DNA of 64,000 nucleotides from Ryuthela nishihirai (lineage: Eukaryota > Arthropoda > Arachnida > Araneae > Heptathelidae). Below are positions 46,064 to 56,763 of this stretch, piece by piece. The first letter of the stretch is position 1. Every line of letters starts with the position of its first letter. Position numbers and translations under genes: made by a program. A model generated the notes under the pieces. It worked only from the letters and a program-made list of their open reading frames with translations, was not told where the DNA came from and searched no databases. Where the stretch lies: the NCBI GenBank assembly GCA_038380435.1, contig JAWZYU010000056.1:1550001-1614000 (forward strand), in the 5' to 3' direction.

Positions 46064-46447
46064 TGGGGCGGGGTGGCTCAGTCGGTAGCGCGCCAGGCTC
46101 GTAATCTGTAGTTCCCAGGTTTGCGTCCCAGCTGGGTCAGCGTTGAGATTTATCTCCGCAAAATTCCCCTCCCTGCCCACGGTCAGTAGGGGACACCGAT
46201 GGGCTTGGAAAGGCCGCCGTCCGTCGGATGGGACGTTAAGCCATGGCCCCGTGTGCGGGAGAGCCATACCCTGTGCACGTTAAAGAACACGCTGGATGGC
46301 CTTGACGGGAGGCTACCATCTGTCTCCCAACAGCTGCTCCAGTGGGTCCCCTCCCCCAACCTTCTCTGAGCCTTAGTGGTCCATGTGACCTGGCCATTTA
46401 GCCCATGGTGTGCAAAAAAGTGCCGCTCAGAGGTAAAACAACCCAAC
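46064..46447 (+). mobile_element. SINE-A copy
   Basis: Full length, flanked by cattcgaggaaa (46052-46063, 46448-46459). Confidence 0.95.
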
Positions 46448-46864
46448 CATTCGAGGAAAAGGCATTCATAAGAAATATTGGAGAGATTTTTGAAAATAAT
46501 TTTTTTATCTGCAATTGCAGTTATAAAAAGATTGTAAAAGATGGTTATTAATATTTGAAAATAGTGTCTTGAGATATATTTTTCTTTAGAGAAAAATGTT
46601 AGGCCCAGTGGCTCTAGTTTGAAAATTACCCAACTTATCTTTGTGTCAGCTTGAAAAATGTTCTTGGCCCAAAGAAGGAAAAGAGTGGACCACAATGATC
46701 TAACGGTGAGAAATATATATTTAATTCACATTAACACCTTTGCTGCCACCTTCAATCCATACATGAAAGTCCACTGGAAGGAAGAAGATTCCTATGAACA
46801 GATAACTTTATCCTCAATCTGGGGTGAGGGAGATCATGCCTAGTGCCAATGATTCAAAGAGGAC

Positions 46865-47095
46865 AGACTACTGAGACTGGATGATGCACATACATATCAG
46901 ACACTTAAACAGCTCAACTGCGTAACTTACAAGAGTTAAAGGATCTGCTGGTAACGTGTTGGTACCAGATACCACAAGACACCTTTCGAAATTTTGTAGC
47001 ATCCGTGCCTCGCTGGGTAAGAGCTGTTTTGGTGACATGTGGAGGACCAACATCATATTAGTCAGGTGGTCATAATGTTTTAGCTCTTCAGTGTA
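46865..47095 (+). mobile_element. Tc1-like 3' end relic
   Basis: Decayed C-terminal transposase (NLQELKDLLV, then IPQDTFRNFVASVPRWVRAV, GGPTSY) followed by an inverted end ggtggtcataatgttttag...cagtgta with terminal TA. Confidence 0.7.
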
Positions 47096-47640
47096 TTATT
47101 TTTCTCAGGTGAAATCCTTGAGTGATTGTCAGAATTCTTTGTTGTAATTCTGTAATCTGAATATTTGTTCTGAGGAAAAAGATAGCACTACTACCACTAC
47201 TAAATAGATATAAACATTATCCTTTCATTTTTCTGTCAACTTTACAAATTGGTATTGTTACTTTCAGTCCACAGCATATAGGATAGAAAACTTAAAAATG
47301 CTGTTAATTGGAATTAAATGTTTTGAAAATGCCTCTATTTCCATAATTTTAGCTTTTATATTTTCATAAAAATGCTTTAAAAAGTAATTCTGTTGAAGAT
47401 GATTAGCTTGCATTTATTATGTTCAAAATGCACCTCGTATTATCTTTAACATTTTCCTAATAATTGTACTTGGAATGTTACAGTCTGATAAATTTAGCTG
47501 TTCAATTGTTTAATCAAATATGATGGAGATAAAAGAATTTAATACACTTAAAAAAAGTGAAAGTTGACCTATCTGTAATTAGTTGTTTTTGTAGTAATGT
47601 AAATTTAGTTTTTTCATTATGATTTTTTTTATTGAAATAG
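47096..47640. other. Intron before exon F, nothing recognised
   Basis: No supported feature. Confidence 0.4.
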
Positions 47641-47709
47641 GTCACACTTGGGATTTAGTTACACCACATGGGACATCACTATCTACAAAGTGGAACTGTA
47701 TTTCTGCAG
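47641..47709 (+). CDS. TECPR2: TECPR2 exon F (short, two possible donors)
   Basis: Short exon of 69 bases after acceptor attgaaatag. It encodes HTWDLVTPHGTSLSTKWNCI plus SA, and ends in one base of a Gly codon. I prefer the donor CAG/gtgttt after 47709 because the joined product (ISAG then MVWCTN) fits the tectonin spacing. A second donor, AAG/gtctgt after 47727, is also in phase and would add six residues (GVCDIQ). A SINE-A copy begins 130 bases downstream of this exon. Confidence 0.78.
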
Positions 47710-47838
47710 GTGTTTGTGACATTCAAGGTCTGTTTGAAATTTTAAATATATCAATTCAAATAAACTTTCCACTTCTGAAATATTGTTGGTATATATATAT
47801 ATCCTTATATTTGTTGGTATATATAACCTTATATAAAA

Positions 47839-48227
47839 AGGGGGCGGGGGTGGCTCAGTCGGTAGCGCGCCAGGCGCGTAATCTGCAGTTCCCAGGTTCG
47901 AGTCCCAGCTGGGTCAGCGTTGAGATTTATCTCCGCAAAATTCCCTGCCCTGCCCATGGTCAGTAGGGGACACCGATGGGCTTGGAAAGGCCGCCGTCCG
48001 TCGGATGGGACGTTAAGCCGTGGCCCCGTGTGCGGGAGAGCCATACCCTGTGCACGTTAAAGAACACGCTGGATGGCCTTGATGGGAGGCTACCATCTGT
48101 CTCCCAACAGCTGTTCCAGTGGGTCCCCTCCCCCAATCTTCTCTGAGCCTTCGGGGTCCATGTGACCTGGCTATTTAGCCCATGGTGTGCAAAAAAGTGC
48201 CGCTCAGAAGTAAAACAACACAACAAC
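47839..48227 (+). mobile_element. SINE-A copy
   Basis: Full length, flanked by ccttatataaa (about 47827-47837, 48228-48238), 130 bases after exon F. Confidence 0.93.
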
Positions 48228-48238
48228 CCTTATATAAA

Positions 48239-50077
48239 TCTTAAAACTAAAAAAGTGATTTGGAACAAAAACATAATGTTTATGTACACTATTTAATATT
48301 AAAATTGCCCAACCCAGTAGGAACAGTATATATAAAAGGTATGGATATATATAAAATGTCTGCATTTCTGTTACAAGTGCATGATGTGTGTGGGAGATGA
48401 TTACGTGGGAAATGGAGGAGATATAGATGGATGCAATTTCCCTAGTTCCAGACTTTTTTTTATCGCATATATTTCATGACAGGAAATAGGTCCATTGTAT
48501 ATATATATATTCACTCTTTGATTATATCTGTGTTCAAACACTGAGTTTTTAAACATGTTTTTATGTTTTGCTACAGGATCTCTTTTGAACTGATTCCTAG
48601 AGCATCCGCCTAATTCTGAGAAACCATTTCCACACCTACAGATAATAATATGAATGCTGAGTGACTAAACCAAATACTTTAGGTGCATTAATTGTCTGCA
48701 ACAAGCTATGAAAGAGTGTTAGCAGCACATGTTGAGGGCAAAGTGTAGAAGATGCCATGGGGAAACTTTTACCAACTCTATCAGCAGCTGGACACATTTG
48801 AATGTGATTGAATTGTAGGGCTATGTGAAGCTGGATGGAATATCACTATATTGCTGCACATTGGGCTGAAAGACAAGGACAGTTGGAAGTAACAGATTTT
48901 ACTATTAAATTTTCGAAGAAGTAGCCTGCAAGACCAATTATAACAAGTAAAATATGATTGGACATTTTTCATAAATAAATCGAGGTTATTAATTCATTGT
49001 CCAATGCAGTCAGTAATGTCAAAATATTAAAATCAAAAGAACAGATTAAGAGATCTGTAATGGCTGAATGCAAGATCCCCTGAAAGTTCAAAGAGGATAA
49101 AGTGCATTTTACTTTGTGTATGTAATTAGTTTTTGAAACTTGTAAACCATTAAATTAGTGTTTTGAATTACATGAAAATCATTGGAGCCATCGTTATTTT
49201 ATAAAATTGTGGAAAGCACCTTCATTAAAAGTAATGGTTGCCAGGTAACAATTTTATATCCTCATTCCATTGTCTTCAACTGATATTAACACTTGACAAC
49301 ACTTAGAATAATCCTATACTTATATGATTTGCAGAGCTTTTATCATGATGTTCAGTTGATGTACTCTGTAGAAGGCTCATATTGTAAGATTTTCCTCTAT
49401 ATAGCATCTGTATACAGCTTCAGATTTCTCAGTAAAATAGGATATGCATGATAATCAATGTGGCTATAGACAAGTTCTTCATTTCAGTTGATAGAAAAAT
49501 AAAAATTATCAGTGGTTTAGAAACAAATAAAAATTGATGTATATTGAAAACAGATGCAACAGATTTCCTTGAACAAAAGATATAATGAAAGGTCTAAGTA
49601 AGCATCTCTATTATCATGTTGCTAATGATATTGTACTGAATGTATATGTACTTTGTGATTTGTCATTCCATTAATAATAAAAAACACTCTTTTAGTTTAA
49701 TGAAAATCAGTCATATTGTATGTCATATGGGTAAAATAGAAACATTTTCATTTTTCGATTCTTCAGTAGTTTGGATTTCTGGCCTTAACACTAAATTTGG
49801 AAAAGACAAACTTTTTCTTTTTGAAAATGATTATTTGATATTTGTGAGAGATGATTACACTTTCTAATTAATTTGTAAATGTTGAAAATGTGTGGTTTCA
49901 AATCCTAAAATACATTTTACACTGTATTATATTTTAAATAAAATTTCATTAAAAGTTTTTAAATTTGTTAATATTTTTTGTAAATTAGGATTTTGGGATT
50001 CAGACTGCCTAGGTTGATTAGAACCAGCCTTCATTTAAGCAGGTTTGAGTTTTTTCTGAGTTGACAACCCTACCTGG
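48239..50077. other. Intron; one repeated segment
   Basis: 49166-49262 is about 90 percent alike to 50921-51011 (ttataaaattgtggaaagca, ttaaaagtaatggttgccag). Otherwise nothing recognised. Confidence 0.6.
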
Positions 50078-50293
50078 TACAGTCGCTCAAAAAAGTATCC
50101 GAACACTATGGTTGATTATAGAATTCAGAAAAAATATCTGGCAACGATTTTTTAGGAATTAGCGATCTGGCAATCTTCGTGTCACGTGACACGAAGATTG
50201 CCAGATCGCTAATTCCTAAAAAATCGTTGCCAGATATTTTTTCTGAATTCTATAATCAACCATAGTGTTCGGATACTTTTTTGAGCGACTGTA
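50078..50293. mobile_element. Perfect 216-bp palindrome, TA-bounded MITE
   Basis: Two 108-bp halves meet without a loop at gtcac/gtgac (50185/50186). I found no mismatch. The ends are tacagtcgctcaaaaaagta and its complement, with TA at both edges as in Tc1/mariner insertions. No coding capacity. Confidence 0.95.
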
Positions 50294-50629
50294 CAATATA
50301 TTTGTTATATGCAGTGATTTTTGAGTATTAGCTGCAGCATTGATTAACTATACCAAAACTTCTTAAATTTGGAATAAGTATTCAGAATTCATAGCATAAA
50401 ATAGTTTCAGGTAGTCTCGAATATTTAATGGTCCATGTAAAATTTGGAAAGTTATTGGAAAGCTAAAAATTGACACCAAAAACGTTGTTTCTGCTGTGAT
50501 ATGATGAAAAATGTTCAGGCGAACATGTAGTCATAATATTGTTTTTTAGTTCATTTTCAAAAAAAGAGAGCTAATGTTTTCACACTGCTATCTCAACAGA
50601 TAGATATCTGTCCATCTGTAAACATTAAA

Positions 50630-51530
50630 CTTTATTTTTAGAGATAAATTAAAAATTCTTTTTATACTGGATAGGTATTGATGAAATATTACAATTCACA
50701 CTTTTGAAATCTCTCAATAACTGTAATTGCACCCTTTAATAGAGGAAAAAGTTGAAAAATGGCAAAATTTTAAACAAATATTGCAAGTGATGTAATTATG
50801 ATAGAAATTTGGAATTTTGGTAATGAAATGTGGAGGGTCATGGTCCAGGCAGGGTGGGAAAATGCATTTTTTAGAGATGAATAAAAAATAATTTTGATTT
50901 GGATCGGTACTGATAATATGAAATTTCATGAAAATCATTATTGCTATTCTCATTTTATAAAATTGTGGAAAGCACCTTCATTAAAAGTAATGGTTGCCAG
51001 GTGATAATTTCATATCCTCTAATAACTAGAATAATTTTAGACACAGCTAATTGTATAAGATTTAATAATTTACATGATATTGCTGTTGTACATCTGAAAT
51101 TTTAATATCTAATTTTTTTAGATGTACAATGGCATTATCGTGTAAATTATTAAATTTCGTATCCTTTTTTCATTGTCTTCAACATAAACTACTTACAACT
51201 CTTGTGATTCATATTTTTCAAATCTCCCAAAAATTTTAATTGTGCCCTCTGATGGTGAGAAAATATTTAAAATTTTAAATGATATGTTTTGGGCTAGAAA
51301 TTTGATATTTTAGTGGTGGAGTGTGATGATCGAGGGGTTTACATTGGCAGCAATAATTTATCCCTTCACCCCTAGAATGGTGGAAAAATGCAGCTTTTTT
51401 GTTGTAAGAGGTAAATGAAAAATTCTTTTTGAGTTGAATAGGTGCTAATAATTTATGATGATTCATAATTTTTGAATCTTCCAAAAGGCTTTAAATTAAA
51501 AAGGCTAAATATAGAAAGAGTCTACATGAA
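50630..51530. repeat. Diverged tandem repeat, about three units
   Basis: Related stretches start near 50638, 50871 and 51405 (gagataaattaaaaattctt, gagatgaataaaaaataatt, gaggtaaatgaaaaattctt) and share downstream blocks (tctccca/ctctcaa...ttaattg(c/t)(a/g)cccctt-like, gggtgggaaaatgca). Heavily mutated. Confidence 0.5.
51059..51155. repeat. Imperfect hairpin
   Basis: Arms of about 37 bp (atttaataatttacatgata... and ...tcgtgtaaattattaaat) around a 22-base AT-rich loop, inserted between duplicated blocks. Confidence 0.75.
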
Positions 51531-51832
51531 AATTATGTAGAATAAAAAATTTTTTATGAACGAATTGAGTTTGTTTTACGAACTATGATGCATTTAAAAT
51601 AAAAAATGAATATGTGAAATGAAAAATGGTTTCATATATTTTACCAGATGTGTAGACTTTTGAATTATACCCCATATGTAATTTCTTTAATTTGAAGTTG
51701 TGTTTTCTAAGACTTAGATCTGTTTCAATACATATAAAAATTGAATTTCGATACTTTATATATGTATATTTTTGTCAGAAAAAAAGAGCCTTACTTTGTT
51801 TTAGTGAACTTGAATATTTTTAAATTCAACAG

Positions 51833-52060
51833 GAATGGTGTGGTGTACCAATAGTATTGGTGAGTTGTTCTGTTTCTCACCAGTCTCAAATACTCGTATT
51901 GTGGTTGAATTACCAACATCAGTATTAACAAAATCCTTTGAAGCAACCCCCGAATCATTGTGGCTGTTGTCAACAGAAGGAGCTATATATATACGTCGAG
52001 AAATAACAAGAGATTGTCCGCAAGGAGTATGGTGGCTACGACTTAACCTGCAACAGCTAA
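51833..52060 (+). CDS. TECPR2: TECPR2 exon G (tectonin repeat)
   Basis: Exon of 228 bases, acceptor aattcaacag, donor CTAA/gtaagg. It enters by completing a Gly codon and leaves one base completed by exon H to Ser. The product includes MVWCTNSIGELFCFSP and ESLWLLSTEGAIYIRREI, two clear Trp/Gly/strand motifs of the tectonin fold, and ends CPQGVWWLRLNLQQL. The Cys-Pro-x-Gly-x-x-W element between blades also occurs in vertebrate TECPR2 as I remember it. Confidence 0.9.
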
Positions 52061-52570
52061 GTAAGGATTTATATGAATCTCTGAATTGGCTTTAATCATC
52101 CAACTCAGCTTGCCTTTTTTAATAATTATTGATATTTTTATATGTGACTTTATAAATAACACTCCCTAATGTCTGTTAATAATTTTAGATATGTTAGATA
52201 ATTTGAAACATTTCTTTGAAAATACTGTGCTATTTGTTTTCATAAATATATCTAATGAGGATTTAGTTTACAAAAATTTAGGGGAAAAGATTTTGCCTTC
52301 ATACTTAAACCCATATGATAGTTTCAAAATATATTTACTTGTGGATTTTAAAATGTATTGGAATCTGACAGCCCAGTATCTTGCTTAATAACATGCAAGC
52401 ACAGGTAAGCACCTGTGTAAATCAAACAATCAGTCAATCAAAATACTTTATTTTCAACATATATAAATTTAGTACAATATAAACAATCCAAAAGTATTTG
52501 CTTATCTAGGCTGTTATAGATAACATTACATGAAATTGCAAAAAAGCCAGATCAACTATAGAAAAAAAAA
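52061..52570. other. Intron after exon G, nothing recognised
   Basis: No supported feature. Confidence 0.4.
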
Positions 52571-52665
52571 AAACTGTCTTGAAGCAGATGATATACAAAC
52601 CCATAACCTCCTGGTAAAATGTAAGGGGCTCAGCTACTGGCTGCTAATTTACTACCTCCTATTCT
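52571..52665 (-). mobile_element. SINE-C relic
   Basis: Old minus-strand head (gtcttgaagcagatgatatac, cccataacctcctgg). A plus-strand tail-side relic (gtatcccacctagcccaag) follows at 52998-53035, echoing the SINE-C inverted layout. Confidence 0.55.
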
Positions 52666-52670
52666 ACTCT

Positions 52671-52892
52671 AGGTGAGAAAGGGGACACCAATGGACTTTG
52701 AAAGTATTAGGTGGAATGTTAAGCCATGGCCCATATTCTATTAACATTATAGAACACACTGGATGGTTTTGATAGGAGCTAATGTTTATTTAGCTATATA
52801 CCACTATCCAGTGAGTCTCCCCTCAACCTTCTCCGAGCCATTTAGACCATTGTGTACAAAAAGAGTGCTTCTCACAAGCAAAACAACCTGCT
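52671..52892 (+). mobile_element. SINE-A, old body fragment
   Basis: Diverged body (ggggacaccaatggact, ggaatgttaagccatggcc, gaacacactggatgg) and tail. Confidence 0.8.
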
Positions 52893-53157
52893 GATAAAGA
52901 TGTATATTGATGGCTTTAAGAATAATGCCATGGTGTCAATGATTAGAAGTTGTCTTGATTGCAACTGAGTATTCTGGTTTGTTATCAGGTCAGTATGAGT
53001 TTGTATCCCACCTAGCCCAAGACAGTTTTTCTTCTACACTCAAGATTGTTTACAACCTGTAGGTGCTTACTTTGTTTACTTGTTATTGAACATATCATTC
53101 TTATGCTTAAGTGTGATTGGCTATAAAAAAATACTGTGTTCATTGACATTTGGCCAT

Positions 53158-53365
53158 CTGGATGGCGAGTGGGTAGTGTGCTTGGCTGCTGATCAAAGGG
53201 ACTTGGTTTTGAACCCCTGGTAAGGCATGGATGTTTGTATTTTCTTTCTGCTAAGGTCCTGCCATCCTCACAGACCTCCTACTATGGTGTATTTACTGAC
53301 AGGCTCCTGTCAGACCTCTGTAGCAAGCAGCTGCTTGAGGGGATATTTATTTTATTTATTGATAT
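53158..53365 (+). mobile_element. SINE-B copy
   Basis: Head (gcgagtgggtagtgtgcttgg), body and (tattta) tail, moderately diverged. Confidence 0.88.
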
Positions 53366-54190
53366 TTGAGGTGTGATTGGTCTGATGCAGCACATAACTT
53401 CAAAATTGATTTATCAATTCATCACCAGATTAAATTAACAAATTAACACTAATGAGAACATTAAATTCTTTAACCTCACTCCTTCTCCAAAACTAAAATT
53501 TTTTGCTATATCATTGGCATGTGATGTAAGATAATTCATGTTTCTAATTGTCACATCATAATTTAACCTTTTTAATCCAAGGTATTTTAATATAGGCCAC
53601 AGTTTGAACCTCACGTGTGCCTTGTTTCTTTTCTTGTCATTTTCTCGTAAGGTAGGCTCAATGTAGCTTGAGTTGCTCTTGTACCATAAAACCCCAAATG
53701 ACCAGTAGCCATATCTCTTAAGACAGGATTAAAATGCATCATACGCTTCATATATAAGGCATGTCATTTGAAAAAAGCACAATGATAAAGGGATCCATCA
53801 ATAGTCCAGTTGCAAGTTAAATCATGATGATCACTGTCATCCATGGATCAGAAAGTGTTAAATTAGTTTTAACTATAAATTATAATCAGTGATCTTCAGG
53901 GACTATGTGAAACATTTTCTTATATTTTCAAATGGAGGTCAAAAGGGCTTGAATAATGTATTTGCAATTTGAAATTGCTGGGTTTTATATTGTTAAAAGA
54001 AGCGTGTGCCGAAACCCGATCTCTGTATCCTTACTCCATATCTGAATTTTGCATTGGAAATGTTCCTCTAAATATCCATCAGTCATATAAAGTCAATCTT
54101 TGAAAATAGCTGTGTATTCAAAGTCATTGCATTAGGTAAAAAGAACTGCTTGCACTAAGGCTGTAGTAACTCTTTTCTTTGTCAGTTGCA
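53366..54190. other. Intron with an I-clade LINE tail relic
   Basis: 53640-53698 (ctcaatgtagcttgagttgc, cataaaaccccaaatgacc) resembles the LINE 3' end at 44090-44128. The rest is not recognised. Confidence 0.45.
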
Positions 54191-54193
54191 CTG

Positions 54194-54593
54194 GTTAGGA
54201 CAGAAGTTAGCTCAGTTGGTATCATACTAAGCTAATAATCTGATCTTCCCAGATTTAAATCCCAACTATGCCAAGTGTCAGATTTTCTTACGTAACTCTT
54301 TGCTGTGCTTTATGGGAAAAGGGATATTGATTGGCTTGGCAAGACTGCCATTCATTGGATTGTGTAATAATTCATAGTCCCACTTCTAACTGAGCCATCT
54401 AACATGTTCTCTAATGTGCTGTGCACATTAGAGAACATGTTAGATGGCCTGATAGGAGGATTCCATTTGTCTCCTAATAGCTGTCCAGTAAATCTCCTTC
54501 CTCAACCTTCTCTGAAGTATTGGGGCCCTTCTGACCTGGTTATTTAGCACACTGAAAGTAAAAGTACATTCAGAAATAAAATAACCCAACTCA
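54194..54593 (+). mobile_element. SINE-A, old full-length copy with internal hairpin
   Basis: Head (gttagctcagttggtatc), body and tail (aaataacccaactc) are diverged. The central gggagagccata segment is replaced by an inverted copy of the next bases (hairpin 54394-54448). Confidence 0.8.
54394..54448. repeat. 26-bp perfect hairpin inside SINE-A
   Basis: Arms 54394-54419 and 54423-54448 are exact reverse complements, loop TGT. Confidence 0.95.
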
Positions 54594-54628
54594 ACAAGAT
54601 AGGTTCATGTAAATTCTTAATGTCAAAT

Positions 54629-54838
54629 AATAATAATAAATAAATACCCCCTCAAGCAGCTGCTTGCCACAGAGGTCTGACAGGAGCCTGTCAGTTTATA
54701 TGCCACAGTAGAAGATCTGAGAGGATGGCAGGACCTCAGCAGAAAACAACACGAACATCCATGCCTTACCCGGGGCTCGAACCCAGGTCCCGTAGATCAG
54801 TAGCCAAGCTCGCTAACCACTCGGCCACGGGACGGCTA
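54629..54838 (-). mobile_element. SINE-B copy
   Basis: Well preserved, flanked by aatgtcaaata (about 54618-54628 and 54839-54849). The surrounding unit of about 50 bp (aacccaactcaacaag, aggttcatgtaaattctt) is present on both sides, showing an older tandem duplication. Confidence 0.92.
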
Positions 54839-54900
54839 ATGTCAAATAGATAACCCAACTCAACAAGGTAGGTTCATGTAAATTCTTAATGTCAAATAGA

Positions 54901-55315
54901 TTGCTGGAAACGAAATTTATATATATATTTTTAAGTTATTTTGCATCTTTTTAATATAAAAAGGCAAAATCTTTACTAATTCACATTTTTTAAATGGATA
55001 TCAAACCATTCCAGTGCACTGACTGTTTCATTCTTCATGATCTTACCAGGGTAGTTCCACAAAAATAATATTACACAAAGTAGTAGCATCATTTCAATTT
55101 ACGAACTTTAAATTTCATTAGCATTAAAGTGAATTACTGAAAAGTTTCATAGACTTTTCACAACGAATCCATTTATTATAGCAAAGCTTCATTTAAAAAA
55201 ATGCCTTATAATGTATAATATATTCTGTATAAACATCTGAATTCTGCATCATAATAAGTATCATTGTAAGCAATTTATTTGTGTGCTATATTTTCTGTGT
55301 GTTTTTTTTTTTCAG
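54901..55315. other. Intron before exon H, nothing recognised
   Basis: No supported feature. Confidence 0.4.
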
Positions 55316-55491
55316 GTGGCAGCCAGCTGTCTCATATAAGTTGTGCTCCTGATGTAGTGTGGGCTTGTGATACTGAAGGCAGAGTGCATGTGAGAATTGG
55401 AACACTGAATCCTCCATCAGGCACTCATCTTTCTCAAGCTTGGATCATGGTTGATTCAGATATACCAAGTCCTGCTCTAGTTGTTCATAAG
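55316..55491 (+). CDS. TECPR2: TECPR2 exon H (tectonin repeat, last exon seen)
   Basis: Exon of 176 bases, acceptor tttttttttcag, donor AAG/gtaagt, leaving in phase 0. It encodes GGSQLSHISCAPDVVWACDT, then EGRVHVRIGTL and AWIMVDSDIPSPALVVHK. VVWACDTEG followed by VHVRIGT is a textbook tectonin repeat. No in-frame stop occurs before the donor, so the gene continues. I found no convincing next exon in 55492-64000, so the remaining repeats and any C-terminal LIR motif are probably outside the window. Confidence 0.9.
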
Positions 55492-55900
55492 GTAAGTGAA
55501 TTTCCTAGCATCATTTCTGATGCAAATATGCAGTTTCAGTTTGTTGATAACCACTAATTGATTAAATGAGATATGACAACATGCTACTTAAAAATTACAC
55601 TAGCTTTGTGATCCAAAAAGCCTCATTACACAGTAGTTATCCTTGGAAATCTCCAAAGATCATAAATTCTACTGTAATTCTGATATAAACTTATCCCAAC
55701 CTATTGTTGAATTTTATTAAATTATAAATAAATATAAATGTAAGAGATATAAATGTAAGAGCTGTTCAAATGAAAAGTGGAAACCTTTATATCTACTTAA
55801 TGGACATAGTGATCTTTGTACTACCATAGAGGGAAATGGGTAAGCATTGAAGGAAATCATCAGCACCAGAATCAGTGACAAATATTATCTTGAATGTGGT

Positions 55901-56287
55901 TGGGTTGGGTTGTTTTACCTCTGAGCGGCACTTTTTTGCACACCATGGGCTAAATGGCCAGGTCACATGGACCCCGAAGGCTCAGAGAAGGTTGGGGGAG
56001 GGGACCCACTTGAAAAGCTGTTGGGAGACAGATGGTAGCCTCCCGTCAAGGCCATCCAGCGTGTTCTTTAACGTGCACAGGGTATGGCTCTCCCGCACAC
56101 GGGGCCACGGCTTAACGTCCCATCCGACGGACGGCGGCCTTTCCAAGCCCATCGGTGTCCCCTACTGACCGTGGGCAGAGCGGGGAATTTTGCAGAGATA
56201 AATCTCAACGCTGACCCAGCTGGGACTCAAACCTGGGAACTACAGATTACGAGCCTGGCACGCTACCAACTGAGCCACCCCCGCACC
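55901..56287 (-). mobile_element. SINE-A copy (minus strand)
   Basis: Full length, flanked by cttgaatgtggt (55889-55900, 56288-56299). Confidence 0.95.
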
Positions 56288-56590
56288 CTTGAATGTGGTA
56301 GTCATTGTTTGAATTCTTGACAAACCCCACTCTGGGTCCACTGTTGATTAAGTTTCTAAATTGTTGTAATTTCAACTAATGATATCGTGAAACTAGCATT
56401 TGAAGGCAGGCATTAAAGTTGAAACACCCAGTACTTTTGAGTAAAACGATTGTTTTGCTTCATGACTACATCTGCTCTCATACTACCCAAGTAACAATGA
56501 CATTGAACAGGACATCTGAAAATGTCATGAAAAGAACGAAGTTGAAATTTGACAGAGAATTGTAGTGCATTGTCATAGATTCTGTCATGC

Positions 56591-56647
56591 AACATCTAAA
56601 ACCTCTAGGAAAGAGTGATACCCTCTTTCCTAGAGGTTTTAGATGTT
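56591..56647. repeat. 25-bp perfect hairpin
   Basis: Arms 56591-56615 and 56623-56647 are exact reverse complements, loop tgatacc. Confidence 0.95.
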
Positions 56648-56763
56648 TATTGACATGTTGCTAATTTCATGTTGGAATTCTAGTAGGTATGTTGAATTTG
56701 AGCAGATCAATAAATGATTTACACTTCAATTCTGACTTTTCCATTTTTTATTTGAATGACTCA

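Larger units (their letters stand above)
11000..55491 (+). other. TECPR2: TECPR2 gene span, partial (8 internal exons)
   Basis: Span of the eight exons listed separately. All junctions are GT/AG, and codon phases match at every join (phases 1, 2, 2, 0, 1, 1, 1 in order), giving one open product of about 849 residues. The order is a disordered charged linker (residues 1 to about 400), then tectonin beta-propeller repeats. In vertebrates TECPR2 has N-terminal WD40 repeats, a long linker, C-terminal tectonin repeats and a terminal LIR motif, and acts in autophagosome formation and ER export. No dysferlin or PH domain lies between linker and repeats, which argues against TECPR1. Introns reach 17 kb and are mostly transposons. 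The first WD40 exons and the final repeats are not in the window. The assignment rests on remembered similarity to human TECPR2; a blastp of the joined product would settle it. Confidence 0.88.
55757..56763. mobile_element. Probable inverted-end DNA element
   Basis: Left gttcaaatgaaaagtggaaa and right ttttccattttttatttgaa are inverted relatives, reminiscent of mariner-like ends. SINE-A at 55901-56287 is nested inside. No transposase motif identified. Confidence 0.4.

Noticed and set aside
46064..46447. A conserved protein of about 90 residues (LGCFTSERHFFAHHG...) repeated across the window
   Set aside because: It is the antisense translation of SINE-A. Its recurrence reflects copy number and low divergence, not coding selection; a second overlapping antisense frame is equally open.
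11000..55491. TECPR1 instead of TECPR2
   Set aside because: TECPR1 has dysferlin and PH domains between its two tectonin blocks. None is encoded between exon A and exon H, and the DSCAW and connector segments fit TECPR2.
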